Positions 49,997-60,616 of a stretch of DNA of 64,000 nt are shown here, piece after piece. This DNA is from Peronospora farinosa (lineage: Eukaryota > Oomycota > Peronosporomycetes > Peronosporales > Peronosporaceae): contig CANTFK010000015.1 in the NCBI GenBank assembly GCA_947646735.1, positions 62,001 through 126,000 of the forward strand, written 5' to 3'. Position 1 is the first letter of the stretch, and each line of letters begins with the position of its first letter. The notes beneath the pieces are model-generated. The model was not told the origin of the DNA, searched no databases, and saw only the letters and a list, made by a program, of their open reading frames with translations. A program made the translations under genes and the position numbers.

Positions 49997-52900
49997 ATGC
50001 CTTCTCCACCTGCCGATACGAAGGCGTTGGCTATGGCCATGCGCCAGACGCTCAACTTGCCATCAACTCGGTTTCCTATGCGTGCTAATGCTGCTGTACG
50101 TGAGTTAGAGCTTCACAAACGATGTGTTTCTTTTGCTTATACAAATCAGTCAATAGAGAAACCATTATTTATATTGCATGATGGTCCTCCATTTGCCAAT
50201 GGAGCTCTTCATATGGGTCATTTTCTTAATAAAATACTAAAAGATATTATTAATCGGTATCAAATGATGCGTGGAAAACGTATTTGTTACGTGCCTGGAT
50301 GGGATTGTCATGGTCTTCCTATTGAACACAAAGCATTGACATTATTACAATTGAATGCCAATGAACTGTCACCACTTCAAGTACGTGCAGTATCGAGACA
50401 ATTGGCTCAAAAGGCCGTCAAAAAGCAACAAGAAGATTTCAAACGATGGGGTGTATTGGCAGATTGGTCTGGAGCACAAGATAGTGTCTATTTGACAATG
50501 AGTCGCAAGTATGAAGTTAAACAGTATGACGTACTCAAGACAATGGTACGTGATGGACACATCTTTCGAGGATTTAAACCCGTGTATTGGTCTCCAAGCT
50601 CCCGTACGGCCTTAGCCGAAGCAGAGCTAGAGTACCAGAACAATCATGTGTCCCATGCTGCCTATATCAAGTTTCACTTCGCCTCCTTGGGGACGAATTC
50701 GAGTCAAGAGACAGCAAAAGTGATGAAAAAGGTCGGAAAACACTTGTCGGCCGTGGTCTGGACTACCACACCGTGGACGATCCCGTCCAATCAGGCTTTG
50801 TGTGTTAACGCGGAGCTCGAGTATGTGATTGTTCGTCCTTGCAACGTAGACTCGGAGGACTGTTATTTGATTGCAAAGGCACTACAGGAGACCTTTGCAG
50901 CGATATTAAAGGGAGATTCAGAGACGGAAATAGAGCTGGAAGTACTTGACACGCTCAAGGGCGCCAGTCTGAAAGGGGCATACTTTACCCACCCGCTGGT
51001 GAATCGTAAGGCGGTAGTGCTAGTTGGAGAGCATGTGACGACGGACGTTGGTACTGGCGTGGTGCACACGGCCCCAGGACATGGTCAGGACGATTACTTT
51101 GCCTGGATGGCGCACCATACAACGCCTGGTGAACATCCGGTCATTCTTTGCCCCGTAAATGATGAAGGCTGCTTCACTTCTGATGCTGGACAGGAACTTG
51201 ATGGTCTCTGTGTGTTGGACGAGGGCAACACTGCAATTATTGGCTTACTCAAAAAGTCAGGCAACTTGCTTTCCATAAGTGAATACCATCATCGATATCC
51301 GTACGATTGGCGCACCAAGAAGCCTGTAATTCTTCGTGCTACCGCTCAGTGGTTTGCTCGTCTGGATGCGCTTCATGCGCGCGGGAAGAAAGTGCTGGGG
51401 GACTCGGTGCAGATGGTGCCGCCTAGCGCTCGTCGGCGTCTAGAGGCGACGCTGTCGAGCCGCCATGAGTGGTGCATTTCTCGTCAGCGTGCTTGGGGAT
51501 TGCCGATTCCAGTATTTTACCATAAAGTCACAGGTGAGCCTCTGATCACGGAAGAAAGTATCGAGCACCTTCAAGGTATCGTAAAGACGTACACCGTTAA
51601 CGGTGAGAACGGTGAGATTGAGCGTGAAGGAGCTGATTGCTGGTGGGATCTGTCCGTTCGTGAGTTACTACCAAAGGCGCTTCAGCATCAAGCAGACCAG
51701 TACAAGAAGGGCATGGACACATTGGATGTGTGGTTTGACAGTGGCAGCAGTTGGCATGCGGTACTGCCTGATATTTTAGAGCCGAATAAAGACGGGCTAA
51801 TGTGTGCTGACGTGTACCTTGAAGGATCCGACCAACACCGTGGTTGGTTCCAGTCGTCACTGCTTACGTCGCTAGCGATGCAGGGAACAGCGCCGTACAA
51901 GAACGTCATTACTCACGGCTTCACTTTGGATGAGAGAGGCAGTAAGATGTCAAAGTCACTGGGCAATACGATCGTGCCCAACGATTTTATCAATGGCTGC
52001 ACAATGCCAGTGCCCATCATCGACAAAGGAGATAAAAAGAAATCAAAGCGCAGCAACAACCCGCAAAAAGTCATGAAGGTTAATCAGATGAAGGTACCAG
52101 CGTATGGTGCTGATGTGCTACGCTTTTGGGTGGCCACCACTGACTACACTGGCGATGTAAGCATTGGTCCTGCTGTCGTTAGTAAGGCCAGCGATGGGCT
52201 ACGTAAGTTGCGTAACACGGCGCGCTTTTTGCTCGGTAACCTGCAGGATTTTGACCCAGCGCAGCACGCGGTCCCGTACGATAAGATGCAGTTTTCACTG
52301 GACCGCTATATGCTGCACGAAATCAACTCGCTGGCTCAGACAGTAAGTGCGGCATATGATGCATTTGCGTTTAACCGTGTCCAGCACGCCCTTTCCCACT
52401 TCATCTCGACGGATCTGTCAGCTTTCTACATGGAGGCCACTAAGGATCGGCTGTATTGCGATAAAGCCGACTCTAAGACTCGGCGCTGTGCGCAGACCGT
52501 GTTATGGCTGTCACTGCAAGCACTTACTCGTGCTCTTGCGCCAATTGCACCACATACGGCTGAAGATATTCGGCTGCACTGGGTTTCACAGTTGCAAGGG
52601 AACATTCCCCTTGAAGATGTTCCGGGCAGCGTGTTTCTGGAGGAAGGTTGGATGCCTCGTGCCAAGGAGTGGAAAAATGACGACTTGGCTCGTAATTGGA
52701 CTGCCATCCGTCAGCTTCGCTTTGAGGTGAACCGAGTGGTCGAGCAGATGCGTCAAACAGGTCGTGTCGGCAGCCAACTCGAGTGCAATGTGTATGTTCT
52801 TGCTTCCGAGTCTGACCCGCAAGTTGCAGCACTGCTGTCTCCACTTGTAAACACTTCTTCAGAACTTGAGGATGTGTTTATGTGCTCTCGCGTGGAACTC

Positions 52901-53155
52901 GTAGATTCTGAAGCTGAAATCGAAAGCGCAGAGCAATTTAAGACAAAGTGCCGGTTGGCAATGCGTCCAAGCGATGCTCCGATAGACGTGAAGCTGGTGT
53001 TAACTCCCGCCAAGGGCCACAAGTGTCCACGTTGCTGGAAGTACACATTTGAGGTCGATGCCGCGGAGACACAGCTATGTTTGCGCTGTGTCCAGGCCAC
53101 AAACCTTTGCAGCGTCACTGATTTGGCACAGTCGCTGATCAATGAAAAAGCATAA
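49997..53155 (+). CDS. Isoleucyl-tRNA synthetase, bacterial/organellar type
   Basis: 1,052 aa; the first ATG is at 49997 (an upstream GTG is not needed). Class I signature PFANGALHMGHF (HMGH about 72-75), GWDCHGLPIE, WTTTPWTIPSNQAL (editing domain entry), DVWFDSGSSW, EGSDQHRGWFQSSLL, and KMSKS at about 650-654. The C-terminus has the zinc ribbon CPRCWKY...CLRC found in bacterial and mitochondrial IleRS but not the eukaryotic cytosolic form. It charges tRNA-Ile and edits valine. The N-terminus (LPSTRFPMRANAAVRE) aligns with bacterial N-termini and shows only a weak targeting signal. No introns are visible. It probably supplies mitochondria. Confidence 0.95.
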   Translation: MPSPPADTKALAMAMRQTLNLPSTRFPMRANAAVRELELHKRCVSFAYTNQSIEKPLFILHDGPPFANGALHMGHFLNKILKDIINRYQMMRGKRICYVPGWDCHGLPIEHKALTLLQLNANELSPLQVRAVSRQLAQKAVKKQQEDFKRWGVLADWSGAQDSVYLTMSRKYEVKQYDVLKTMVRDGHIFRGFKPVYWSPSSRTALAEAELEYQNNHVSHAAYIKFHFASLGTNSSQETAKVMKKVGKHLSAVVWTTTPWTIPSNQALCVNAELEYVIVRPCNVDSEDCYLIAKALQETFAAILKGDSETEIELEVLDTLKGASLKGAYFTHPLVNRKAVVLVGEHVTTDVGTGVVHTAPGHGQDDYFAWMAHHTTPGEHPVILCPVNDEGCFTSDAGQELDGLCVLDEGNTAIIGLLKKSGNLLSISEYHHRYPYDWRTKKPVILRATAQWFARLDALHARGKKVLGDSVQMVPPSARRRLEATLSSRHEWCISRQRAWGLPIPVFYHKVTGEPLITEESIEHLQGIVKTYTVNGENGEIEREGADCWWDLSVRELLPKALQHQADQYKKGMDTLDVWFDSGSSWHAVLPDILEPNKDGLMCADVYLEGSDQHRGWFQSSLLTSLAMQGTAPYKNVITHGFTLDERGSKMSKSLGNTIVPNDFINGCTMPVPIIDKGDKKKSKRSNNPQKVMKVNQMKVPAYGADVLRFWVATTDYTGDVSIGPAVVSKASDGLRKLRNTARFLLGNLQDFDPAQHAVPYDKMQFSLDRYMLHEINSLAQTVSAAYDAFAFNRVQHALSHFISTDLSAFYMEATKDRLYCDKADSKTRRCAQTVLWLSLQALTRALAPIAPHTAEDIRLHWVSQLQGNIPLEDVPGSVFLEEGWMPRAKEWKNDDLARNWTAIRQLRFEVNRVVEQMRQTGRVGSQLECNVYVLASESDPQVAALLSPLVNTSSELEDVFMCSRVELVDSEAEIESAEQFKTKCRLAMRPSDAPIDVKLVLTPAKGHKCPRCWKYTFEVDAAETQLCLRCVQATNLCSVTDLAQSLINEKA

Positions 53156-53352
53156 AGGAATGGAGATAGCTTGCATAGATAAAGCAGCATATGTAGCCAT
53201 GTAAACATCCAAGTGCGTAGTTATTCTTTGGCAGATCAAAGATGTATGGCACTATTTTAGAGATAGCAAGGGCACGCAAGTGTATCGTATCGTCACCACT
53301 AATTAATAAAAAAACTTAGGGCACAAATATCGTAGTATCGAATATCCTCATA
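53156..53352. other. Spacer between tandem IleRS and acylaminoacyl-peptidase genes
   Basis: 197 bp. The only notable element is the repeated AGTATCGAATATCC/AATATCGTAG near 53,325-53,350, just before the next ATG. Confidence 0.35.
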
Positions 53353-55786
53353 ATGATGTCTGACGTAGCAGAACACAAGCGTGTAAGCAATTTATTTGCC
53401 CAAGTAGTGGCCAATTCCAAGTCCCTCATCAGTGGCGTTCTCTCTGTTGATGAGGTGTTCGATTCGGCTTCCGTTCAATTGGTCTGGGGCAAGACAGATT
53501 TCGTTAACAATGTGAAACACAAGTACCAAGTGCAGCACCACATAAGTGACTTGACTCAAAAGCAGCCCAAGGTTTTCGTCACGGGTTTTCCCACTACTTG
53601 TACCGACGACTACACGAGTGTTTCACCTTCAACTAAGCGCGTGGTATCTCTAAATCTTGAAAAAAGGAAGGGAAGTGAGACCTCCGAAGGGGTTTTCAAT
53701 GGTAAAATCTGGAGAGTTTTTGCTGGTTTTTTCTATTGAAATGTATAGTAACGTATGCTGTAATGAATGTCTGATAGTTTTTGAAGACACTCGACTAATT
53801 TCGACGTTCAAAGCACCCAAGACATTACATGGAAGTATTTATCTGGGAGAACGTGAAGGTGGCATCGCCTGGTCTTATGATGAAAAGACGATTGCATACG
53901 TTGCTGAAAGAAAAGTTGTCAAGTCTCCTGCTTTCTGGGAAAATGTAAACACTATCAATGAAAAAAAGGATGTGGAAGAAATGCCGCTTCCAGGTGCCAA
54001 GTTTGAATATGAAGATGATTGGGGTGAACAATACGAAGGAAAAAAAACTGCGTCGATTTTCTTGGCGACATTGGAAACAGGAAAGATTGAAGAGGTGAAG
54101 GGTGTACCAGCCAATTTAACGTGCGCCGATGTGGCTTTTGTGCCCGGTAACAACGAGCTAGTGTTTGCAGCAACTGAGACGGATAATCCGAAGCGACTTG
54201 GCATCATCTACTGCTACAATCGCCCAATTGCTCTGTATCACGTGGTGTTGAACAAGAAAGACCAAGCTAAGAATGTGGTGAAGAAGCTGGAGCTAATTCC
54301 CCAGGATGAGGAAAGCAAGACTATTGGGACAATGCGGAACCCGCGTTTCTCACCTGATGGCAAACAATTGGCGTTCCTTGCTACTCGAGATATCGTTACC
54401 CACGGAACGTGCAGTTTCTTGTGCGTAACGGAATGGGCAACGAAGCACACATCGACGGTGATTCCTATCAAGAATGAGCCTGATGCGTCTACTCGCGATG
54501 TCACCAAGGCTTTTAACGGACTATATACTGGTAAGCTGACTGAAAGAGCTTGGTCGCCTGATGGTAAGTACATATACGTGGTGACGCAAGTTGGGTCTCG
54601 TGTCTTGTGGAAATACGTCGATGTCGTCACGAAGAGCCTAATCTCTCCGGAGTATGTCGAAGGCGTGGGTGTTGCCATCGAATCAGTTCTCGACCGAAAG
54701 GGAGACCACTTCTTGGTGATGGTGTCGTCCCCCATACGCCCCGCTAGCGTCTTCCTCGTAAAGATTGATCCGACGACAGGAAAACACTTGGGCGCACCGA
54801 TTGTTATTGATAATCAGCACGGAGATGCAAAGCACATTAAGCGCTGGGAAGTGTACTCCATTCCGGCTTCTGTATCTGATGGACCAGCTGCGGAGAAGAA
54901 GCTTCCCGACACTCCCGCAGTGTTAAAAGACTTGCTGCTTCCATCGGTCTCTAGCTCAAGTGACTACGAAGCAACTGTAATGCTGCCGAATAGATTCCCG
55001 CCAGCCGAAGGTTTTCCCGTAATCCTTGAGCTGCATGGTGGACCGCACAGTAACTCGTCTGTCATGTATCGAGACTTGTGTGAATTTTGGGCTGGTTTAG
55101 GTTTCGCAATCGTTACCGTGAATTATCGAGGAAGCACTGGATTCGGTATCAAAGCGCTAGAGTCCCTGATTGGAAAAGCTGGCAAACAGGATGTATACGA
55201 CTGCCACTACGCATTACTATATCTGCTGGAGGAGAGTTCAAAACTAGGCCTTTTCTTGGACAAGTCCCGTGTTCATTGCTCTGGTGGCAGCCACGGCGGT
55301 TTTCTAGTCACGCACCTCATTGCGCAGTTCCCAGGATTTTACAAGTCCATGGTAACGCGAAATCCCGTGACCAATATTTCAAGCGTGTTCTACACTTCCG
55401 ACATTCAAGATTGGGGTCTAGCATGTGTAGGCATCCAACGATTTGAATCAATCTGTACATCACAGAAGCTCCAGAACTCTAAGAAGGAGCTTCCAGTTCT
55501 GACTCCGGAAGCGCGTTTGGCCATCCTTAGCAAGCTGTGGCAGCACTCTCCTGTGAGCAACGACCTAAGTAAGGTGACTACACCTGCGCTTTTTGGACTG
55601 GGCGGTAAGGATAGGCGTGTGCCGCCCACCCAAGGCTTGGAATACCGTGCTACCATTGCAAGCTACGGAGTTCCCACGCAACTTCTCTGGTATCCTGATG
55701 ACTCTCACCCGCTGGGGTCGGTGGAAGCCTTTGGCGATTTTTCAGTGAATTGGGGACTTTGGTTGCTGGAACACAATCCTAAATAA
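53353..55786 (+). CDS. APEH: Acylaminoacyl-peptidase (S9C prolyl oligopeptidase family), one intron
   Basis: Exon 1 is 53,353-53,701, exon 2 is 53,778-55,786; 785 aa, close to typical APEH (about 730). The N-terminal beta-propeller has GGIAWSYDEKTIAYVAERK and NPRFSPDGKQLAFLATRD. The C-terminal alpha/beta hydrolase has GFPVILELHGGPHSNS, catalytic Ser 621 in GGSHGG, Asp 728 in GGKDRRVPP and His 760 in DDSHPLG, all in the expected order and spacing. It removes N-acylated amino acids from peptides in the cytosol, complementing the N-acetyltransferase encoded at 61 kb. Exon 1 read without splicing hits a stop 13 codons later, which supports the intron. Confidence 0.92.
53702..53777 (+). other. APEH: Intron of the acylaminoacyl-peptidase gene, 76 bp
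   Basis: GTAAAATCTGG...CTGATAG. The splice is phase 1 (G|TT = Val) and joins SETSEGVFN to VFEDTRLIS, giving the uninterrupted propeller frame. Confidence 0.85.
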
Positions 55787-55912
55787 GCTGCTTAGTTGAA
55801 GCCAGCATCATTGACGTTTGGATGGTATCCACTGGAAAATCTTTCGGCTAGCATCCCTCTGCAACATAATGCACTTCAGGTACATGTAGTGTTATCTGAA
55901 AGATCCGAAGAT

Positions 55913-56311
55913 TTAAACTTTTGGGAGAACGGAATGTGAACAAGTTGTAGCTTCTATTTGATAACTGTCTTCTGCTTGTCGACGCTCAACACAAACTTTC
56001 AGAAAATTGCAACGATAGTAGCAAATATCTTCTGGAACTAAACGCCGAGACATACGATTGCGATGAGTACAGGGCGTCACGACGTCGGTGATGGTCCACA
56101 CCTTGGTTCCCTGCGCTATCAGTTTGTTCACACTCCAATCGTAATAGGAAAACACGACAGGTTCTTGAGGTCTACCAGCACAATTGTAGACGTCTCGCAG
56201 AAAGCAGGCACGGTAATAAGACGCACCTTTTGACCTTGTATTCCTGTTATCAGCAAAAAAATAAACGTTGCACCGTTCAGCACAACATTGAATCTCATTT
56301 AGTTCATACAT
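55913..56311 (-). CDS. Hypothetical Cys-rich ORF downstream of POLD2
   Basis: 132 codons with ATG at 56311, overlapping the POLD2 stop by eight bases in another frame. Contains about nine Cys and many Tyr/Arg residues (CCAERCNVYFFADN, YYRACFLRDVYNCAG, EDICYYRCNFLKVCVERR). No signal peptide and no family recognised. It fills the space between convergent POLD2 and acylaminoacyl-peptidase and may be fortuitous or an exon with undetected partners. Confidence 0.3.
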   Translation of the reverse strand: MYELNEIQCCAERCNVYFFADNRNTRSKGASYYRACFLRDVYNCAGRPQEPVVFSYYDWSVNKLIAQGTKVWTITDVVTPCTHRNRMSRRLVPEDICYYRCNFLKVCVERRQAEDSYQIEATTCSHSVLPKV

Positions 56312-57587
56312 TCAGAACGCCAGCTGTACCTTTGACAAGACGTGTGCTAAAGCGTGGCTGGTTTCCGGAAAAATACACGTGCGGACAAGTCTCAAAAATG
56401 AACGGATCCTCATTCGCCATAGGAAAACATGCCAAAATATCTGGAGCAGTCGGAGCAGCATGACGCCATTCAATACACCGCTGCAGGCAGTCAAGTGCTC
56501 GCTCCTGCTCTCGGTCTTCTTTATCCATTATCATTGTATCATTTCCATCCTCGTCTTCGTCACTAATCGGAAGTGTGCACTGCAAAATGCTTTGCAATGG
56601 CTGTCCCGCATCTCCAAAAAATTGCACGCCTCCCACTTGCGCTTCATATGGGTTCGTAACACATCGAAACGACTTAAAGTACGAACTACGTGGAAATAGA
56701 CACGGGTGGAAACTCTGTTGCGGCAGAGTGTAATTACTTGGATCCGAAGCTCCCGGCATCAAGTCCACACACATCGCTGCCGCTAAGATGGACATCAATT
56801 CATCAGCATTTCTCAATGGTTTGCCTTCTAGTGCTAGTTGTTCCACTGATTTTCGTTTAATTGTCGGCACGTGAACAATTCCCTGTTCTTTTGCTTGAAG
56901 GACATTTCCTACTACTACCGTCCTTACAATTTTAGTCACCAACTCCTCATCTCCCAAACGTCCAGCTAAATAGTCTACAAGGACATGATTTCGAAGTGGC
57001 TGGTGGTCCGTATTACGCCCAAGTCCTAATCCTGAGACTAAAGCCACATACTCACTCTTCTGTCGCTCTGGGAGCGAGTATTGAGGTGGAATCGAAGGCA
57101 CGTACACTTGGTCCACATAAAATTGTCCTCCTGTTCCGTCTCGTGGTACACGACCACGGACTGCAAGGACTACTCCTGTAACAAACGTAGCCACGTTGAT
57201 CTCTCCCACAAGCTGCACACGTCCACTTTCATCTTCTAATACCAGCTCGTCATCTTTAGTAGCCAAGGGTTGCACTACTTGTTCAATAGGCGTAACACCC
57301 TCTTCACTTATTAACGCATCGAATAAATCTGGTTTATTTACCAATATCTTGAGCAAAGTCCCAATGACCACACATTCGTGATTGTCTGCTTTAAGATCAA
57401 TCACTTTGGACAACACCGACACTTGGCCACTCGTTTGTTCCTGGACTTGAATAGTCACTACGTCTCGAAGCTGTTGCAATCGACTGACGTAAATGTGTGA
57501 AAACTGTTGCCCGTATGACTTTTGTTGAAGCACAAAGCGTTGGTATGTCGGTATATAGGCGACGGATTGGCGTTGGATTGGCGCCAT
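56304..57587 (-). CDS. POLD2: DNA polymerase delta subunit 2 (small B subunit)
   Basis: 427 aa, complete, usual size. The N-terminal OB-like part has FVLQQKSYGQQFSHIYVSRL, VVIGTLLKI and DESGRVQLVGE. The calcineurin-like (inactive phosphoesterase) part has VALVSGLGLG, MPGASDPSNYTLPQQSFHPC, SSYFKSFRCVTNPYEA and ILACFPMANEDPFIFETCPH, then VYFSGNQ. It bridges the catalytic subunit and other subunits of the replicative polymerase delta in the nucleus. No intron visible. ATG at 57587. Confidence 0.93.
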   Translation of the reverse strand: MAPIQRQSVAYIPTYQRFVLQQKSYGQQFSHIYVSRLQQLRDVVTIQVQEQTSGQVSVLSKVIDLKADNHECVVIGTLLKILVNKPDLFDALISEEGVTPIEQVVQPLATKDDELVLEDESGRVQLVGEINVATFVTGVVLAVRGRVPRDGTGGQFYVDQVYVPSIPPQYSLPERQKSEYVALVSGLGLGRNTDHQPLRNHVLVDYLAGRLGDEELVTKIVRTVVVGNVLQAKEQGIVHVPTIKRKSVEQLALEGKPLRNADELMSILAAAMCVDLMPGASDPSNYTLPQQSFHPCLFPRSSYFKSFRCVTNPYEAQVGGVQFFGDAGQPLQSILQCTLPISDEDEDGNDTMIMDKEDREQERALDCLQRCIEWRHAAPTAPDILACFPMANEDPFIFETCPHVYFSGNQPRFSTRLVKGTAGVLNV

Positions 57588-58854
57588 TTTATTTGCTGTC
57601 TACCCCAAGAATTTATATTTAAAGTTGGTGTGAAAGACACGATTGCTTGTGATGATTCCGTGTGGTGCACATACTTTAAGAGTTTTCGCACTATGAAGGT
57701 ACGCAATCATCCACCAACTCTTTTTGAACAGGCCATAGAAAAAACCTCATAATTTCTGCTACCGGCGATAACTTGTGGTCACGTTGAGTTTGTATTCAGC
57801 GCTGATACTGTCGATCCAGGGTTTGTCAAGTGAACTGCAAAGCTAAAAACTTATCGATATTTTTTGATATTTTTTTGGATGTCGTTGATAAATCATCTTC
57901 AACATTTAAAAGTACTTTTGGTGAGGCCGTCATTAGCTCTAGACATTAACTTGCACCGTGTGTTTGTAAAGAAATAAAGGTGAAAATCCTTAGCAAGTAT
58001 AAGGGCCCTATCGAGACATAGTAGCGTACCAAAATGGCAATATGCTCTATAAAATCGTGCCTAAGATCTATTGACATAAATCAGATATATCTATCGGATC
58101 CCTAGGGCAGCACGTCATAAGTTAGAATTTTTGCGCAATTGCCGTGGTAGCAGCACCACAACCAAATGTTCTTTTACCCGATCGTAACAATATAATTCGC
58201 AATTGAGGATGCAAGGGAGTAGACTATTATAGAGCCAAAGTAACTTCGATGCTTACTTTTTAACAAACTTGTGATATCACAAAGCCTTTAACCCCTGCTT
58301 CGTAGCAATTTTACATACACACAGCTGCAAACTAAGACGAACATCGGTTTGTCTAGCAAAAATCTTACACATATTACACATGCACACATCTGTCGCGGCT
58401 CTCTTCAATTTATGGTTCGCCTGTTCAGGACACGTCTTCAGTAGATAATCTTATCAAATCAACATCTAGTCCGTCGCCTGATATTTCAATGTATCGATCG
58501 AGTCAGATGAACGTCTCCGAAAAGTAGAATGGATTAGGATTGCATGCAATTGGTCATAGGACGCTATGAATTCACGTCGGCACAAATGTTTCTCGGTGAA
58601 AGTTGCCTCGAGAAAACTCTAACAGTTACCAGCTCGCTTGGTGATTGTGGATCCTGAAAAGCGTGTGGTAGAGTAACGTTTTGTGTTGTTGACCATCACA
58701 ATTGCATGGTCAGATGTCACCTTGGCATCCGGACAGGCGGTGGGAAAGGTGCGATAAGACATACGAACAACTGGTTAAGTCTACCATGGCGAGCTTTGTC
58801 GGTAGGTCAGTACACAAAGAGCACTAGAGAGCAAGCGACTCTCAATTCTCCAAT
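57588..58854. other. 1.27-kb intergenic region
   Basis: Contains the POLD2 promoter and presumably that of the 58,855 gene. No ORF with features, no repeat arrays and no recognisable RNA gene. Confidence 0.45.
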
Positions 58855-60306
58855 ATGTCGAACACAAAAGAAGTGACCCGCAGCATTGATAAGGTTTGTA
58901 CGGGTAGTCGCTTACCGCTCTATCGCCGACACACGCTCAGTGGGAATTCGTCATTGGCTTCAGCGTCGGATTATGCCCCAATTTTGTGGAGGCCAGTGAT
59001 GCCCACAAGCCGTCGATCAACACTTGTGTCGAGTCTAAACACGGAAGACGTCGGTAAATTTCGAACGACAATTGATGGCTCTATGAGGACAAAGAGGTTT
59101 ATCTGTGACACATCTAGTCACCGTCATGGGGATAAGGCCGTCTTTACCCTGCACGATGTCGACGCCTTCAGTGTTCAACGAGCTAAGATAACTCGTCGTG
59201 TTAGCGAGACGCGCTATACCCGGTTCCGCAACTTCTTTATACGTTGCGAATCCGAAATGGCAATGGAAATTCAAGCGAGGCGTGCTTTCTCTTTGGAGCA
59301 GTTGAATGCTTGGGTGAACTATATCGTAAGTCCCACGGTGTTGCATTGTATCGTAGGAATAGGAGATAGTCAGCAGGAACTATTGGACTTGCTCATGGTG
59401 TCGGCAGCAATTTCAAAATATGGAGAGAGCGAATTGATGGCTAGAGACAGAAGGGGTGAACTTCATGCCGTGCAAAACATAAAGCTTTGCACTTACGATG
59501 AGAGTTTGCAAATTTACGAGCAAAGGGAAAGTGAGCAAATGAATGGCAACTCCGTGCTGATGAAATTTGTAGTACGCATTAATGATCAGTTGTCGGAGGA
59601 TCGACGCGTTGGTGGCGTAATACTTCGTGAGATTTTGACTCACGCTAGCACTATGAACGTTGCTGTCACCAAGAGGATACAAAGCGATTCTAGTCTTTGT
59701 CTGACGAAAGAGGAAGAGCGGTTGAAACAAATAGTGGTTCGAGTACAGTCTCACTGGTTCCAGGACGCCATGCTCAAGGTAAACGGACGATATTTGTACG
59801 ATGCTCTCCGTCAAGTTCTCAGAAATGCGAACACCTCACTGTGGGATGAATCGAAGGACAAACCTGAGCTGAACCGAGAACGCGTTCAAAGGAGAGAGCA
59901 ACCGAGAGCTGAGGTCATGCAGGTTGAGAGGAGAGCTACCTTGGGTCGTCAAACTCGACCAAGATTACCGCCTCCACCCCCGCCACTTGTAGAAGCAATA
60001 ACCAGGAATGCATCGACGACAAAGCATTCGCTTACCAAGGTCATGTTGTTTCCATCGCCGCCTAACGCATCGACCAAGGCTGGCTTCACAGTCTACAATC
60101 GATTTTCCTCGCTTCCTGCCGAAGTAGTTCACGAGCGAGAAAGCACCACTATTGTTGGTACGAGCAAGACCCACAAAAGGCCCCAGCCGCTTGGAGCAAC
60201 ACGTAATTTGCATTCACGTGGCCTTCCTCCTAGGCGTCCTCAAAGCATGGAAATCGACCCAATCGTTCGCGCACCGAGTGCGTTCATCATCAAAGCTCGA
60301 AAGTAA
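58855..60306 (+). CDS. Hypothetical protein, 483 aa
   Basis: Complete ORF from a good ATG. I do not recognise a domain. Residues 1-110 are basic and Ser-rich. 110-330 look folded (FRNFFIRCESEMAMEIQARR, AFSLEQLNAWVNYIVSP, VLMKFVVRINDQLSEDRR, WFQDAMLKVNGRYLYDALRQ). 330-483 is disordered and Arg/Pro-rich with a polyproline run (RLPPPPPPLVE) and PPRRPQSMEID. The polyproline run could bind SH3, WW or profilin-type partners. Codon usage and length argue for a real, probably lineage-specific gene. Confidence 0.7.
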   Translation: MSNTKEVTRSIDKVCTGSRLPLYRRHTLSGNSSLASASDYAPILWRPVMPTSRRSTLVSSLNTEDVGKFRTTIDGSMRTKRFICDTSSHRHGDKAVFTLHDVDAFSVQRAKITRRVSETRYTRFRNFFIRCESEMAMEIQARRAFSLEQLNAWVNYIVSPTVLHCIVGIGDSQQELLDLLMVSAAISKYGESELMARDRRGELHAVQNIKLCTYDESLQIYEQRESEQMNGNSVLMKFVVRINDQLSEDRRVGGVILREILTHASTMNVAVTKRIQSDSSLCLTKEEERLKQIVVRVQSHWFQDAMLKVNGRYLYDALRQVLRNANTSLWDESKDKPELNRERVQRREQPRAEVMQVERRATLGRQTRPRLPPPPPPLVEAITRNASTTKHSLTKVMLFPSPPNASTKAGFTVYNRFSSLPAEVVHERESTTIVGTSKTHKRPQPLGATRNLHSRGLPPRRPQSMEIDPIVRAPSAFIIKARK

Positions 60307-60616
60307 GAGTGATTAGTATTTATGTCGTGGAGTTGCGAGAGACCAGGAGGACAGTAGGCTTAGAAAAGAACCAACTAAGTAATCTACCACAATCATGTCT
60401 TATTGGCGTCAACATTGTGGTAAAGGTAGCTTGTAGCATCAAGCTACTACACGCAGCATGTCGGGGGATAATATAAACTACAAACTCCAATGGCAACGGT
60501 AACAAATGAAAACCAAGAAGCTCACAAGACTGTTAACAAAGCTTACGTTGATTAAAGAATGTTGCGCTTACCTTCCGTCATGACCAGCGCTTACTCGTCA
60601 CCTTAAACCTTAACGG
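60307..60616. other. Convergent spacer before NAA20 3' end
   Basis: 310 bp with no feature. TGTAGCATCAAGCTACTAC (60,428-60,446) is a short imperfect hairpin that might assist 3'-end formation. Confidence 0.35.

Noticed and set aside
50369..50560. Antisense ORFs throughout IleRS, PurA and the FKBP15-like gene
   Set aside because: Shadows of well-supported coding frames with no features of their own.
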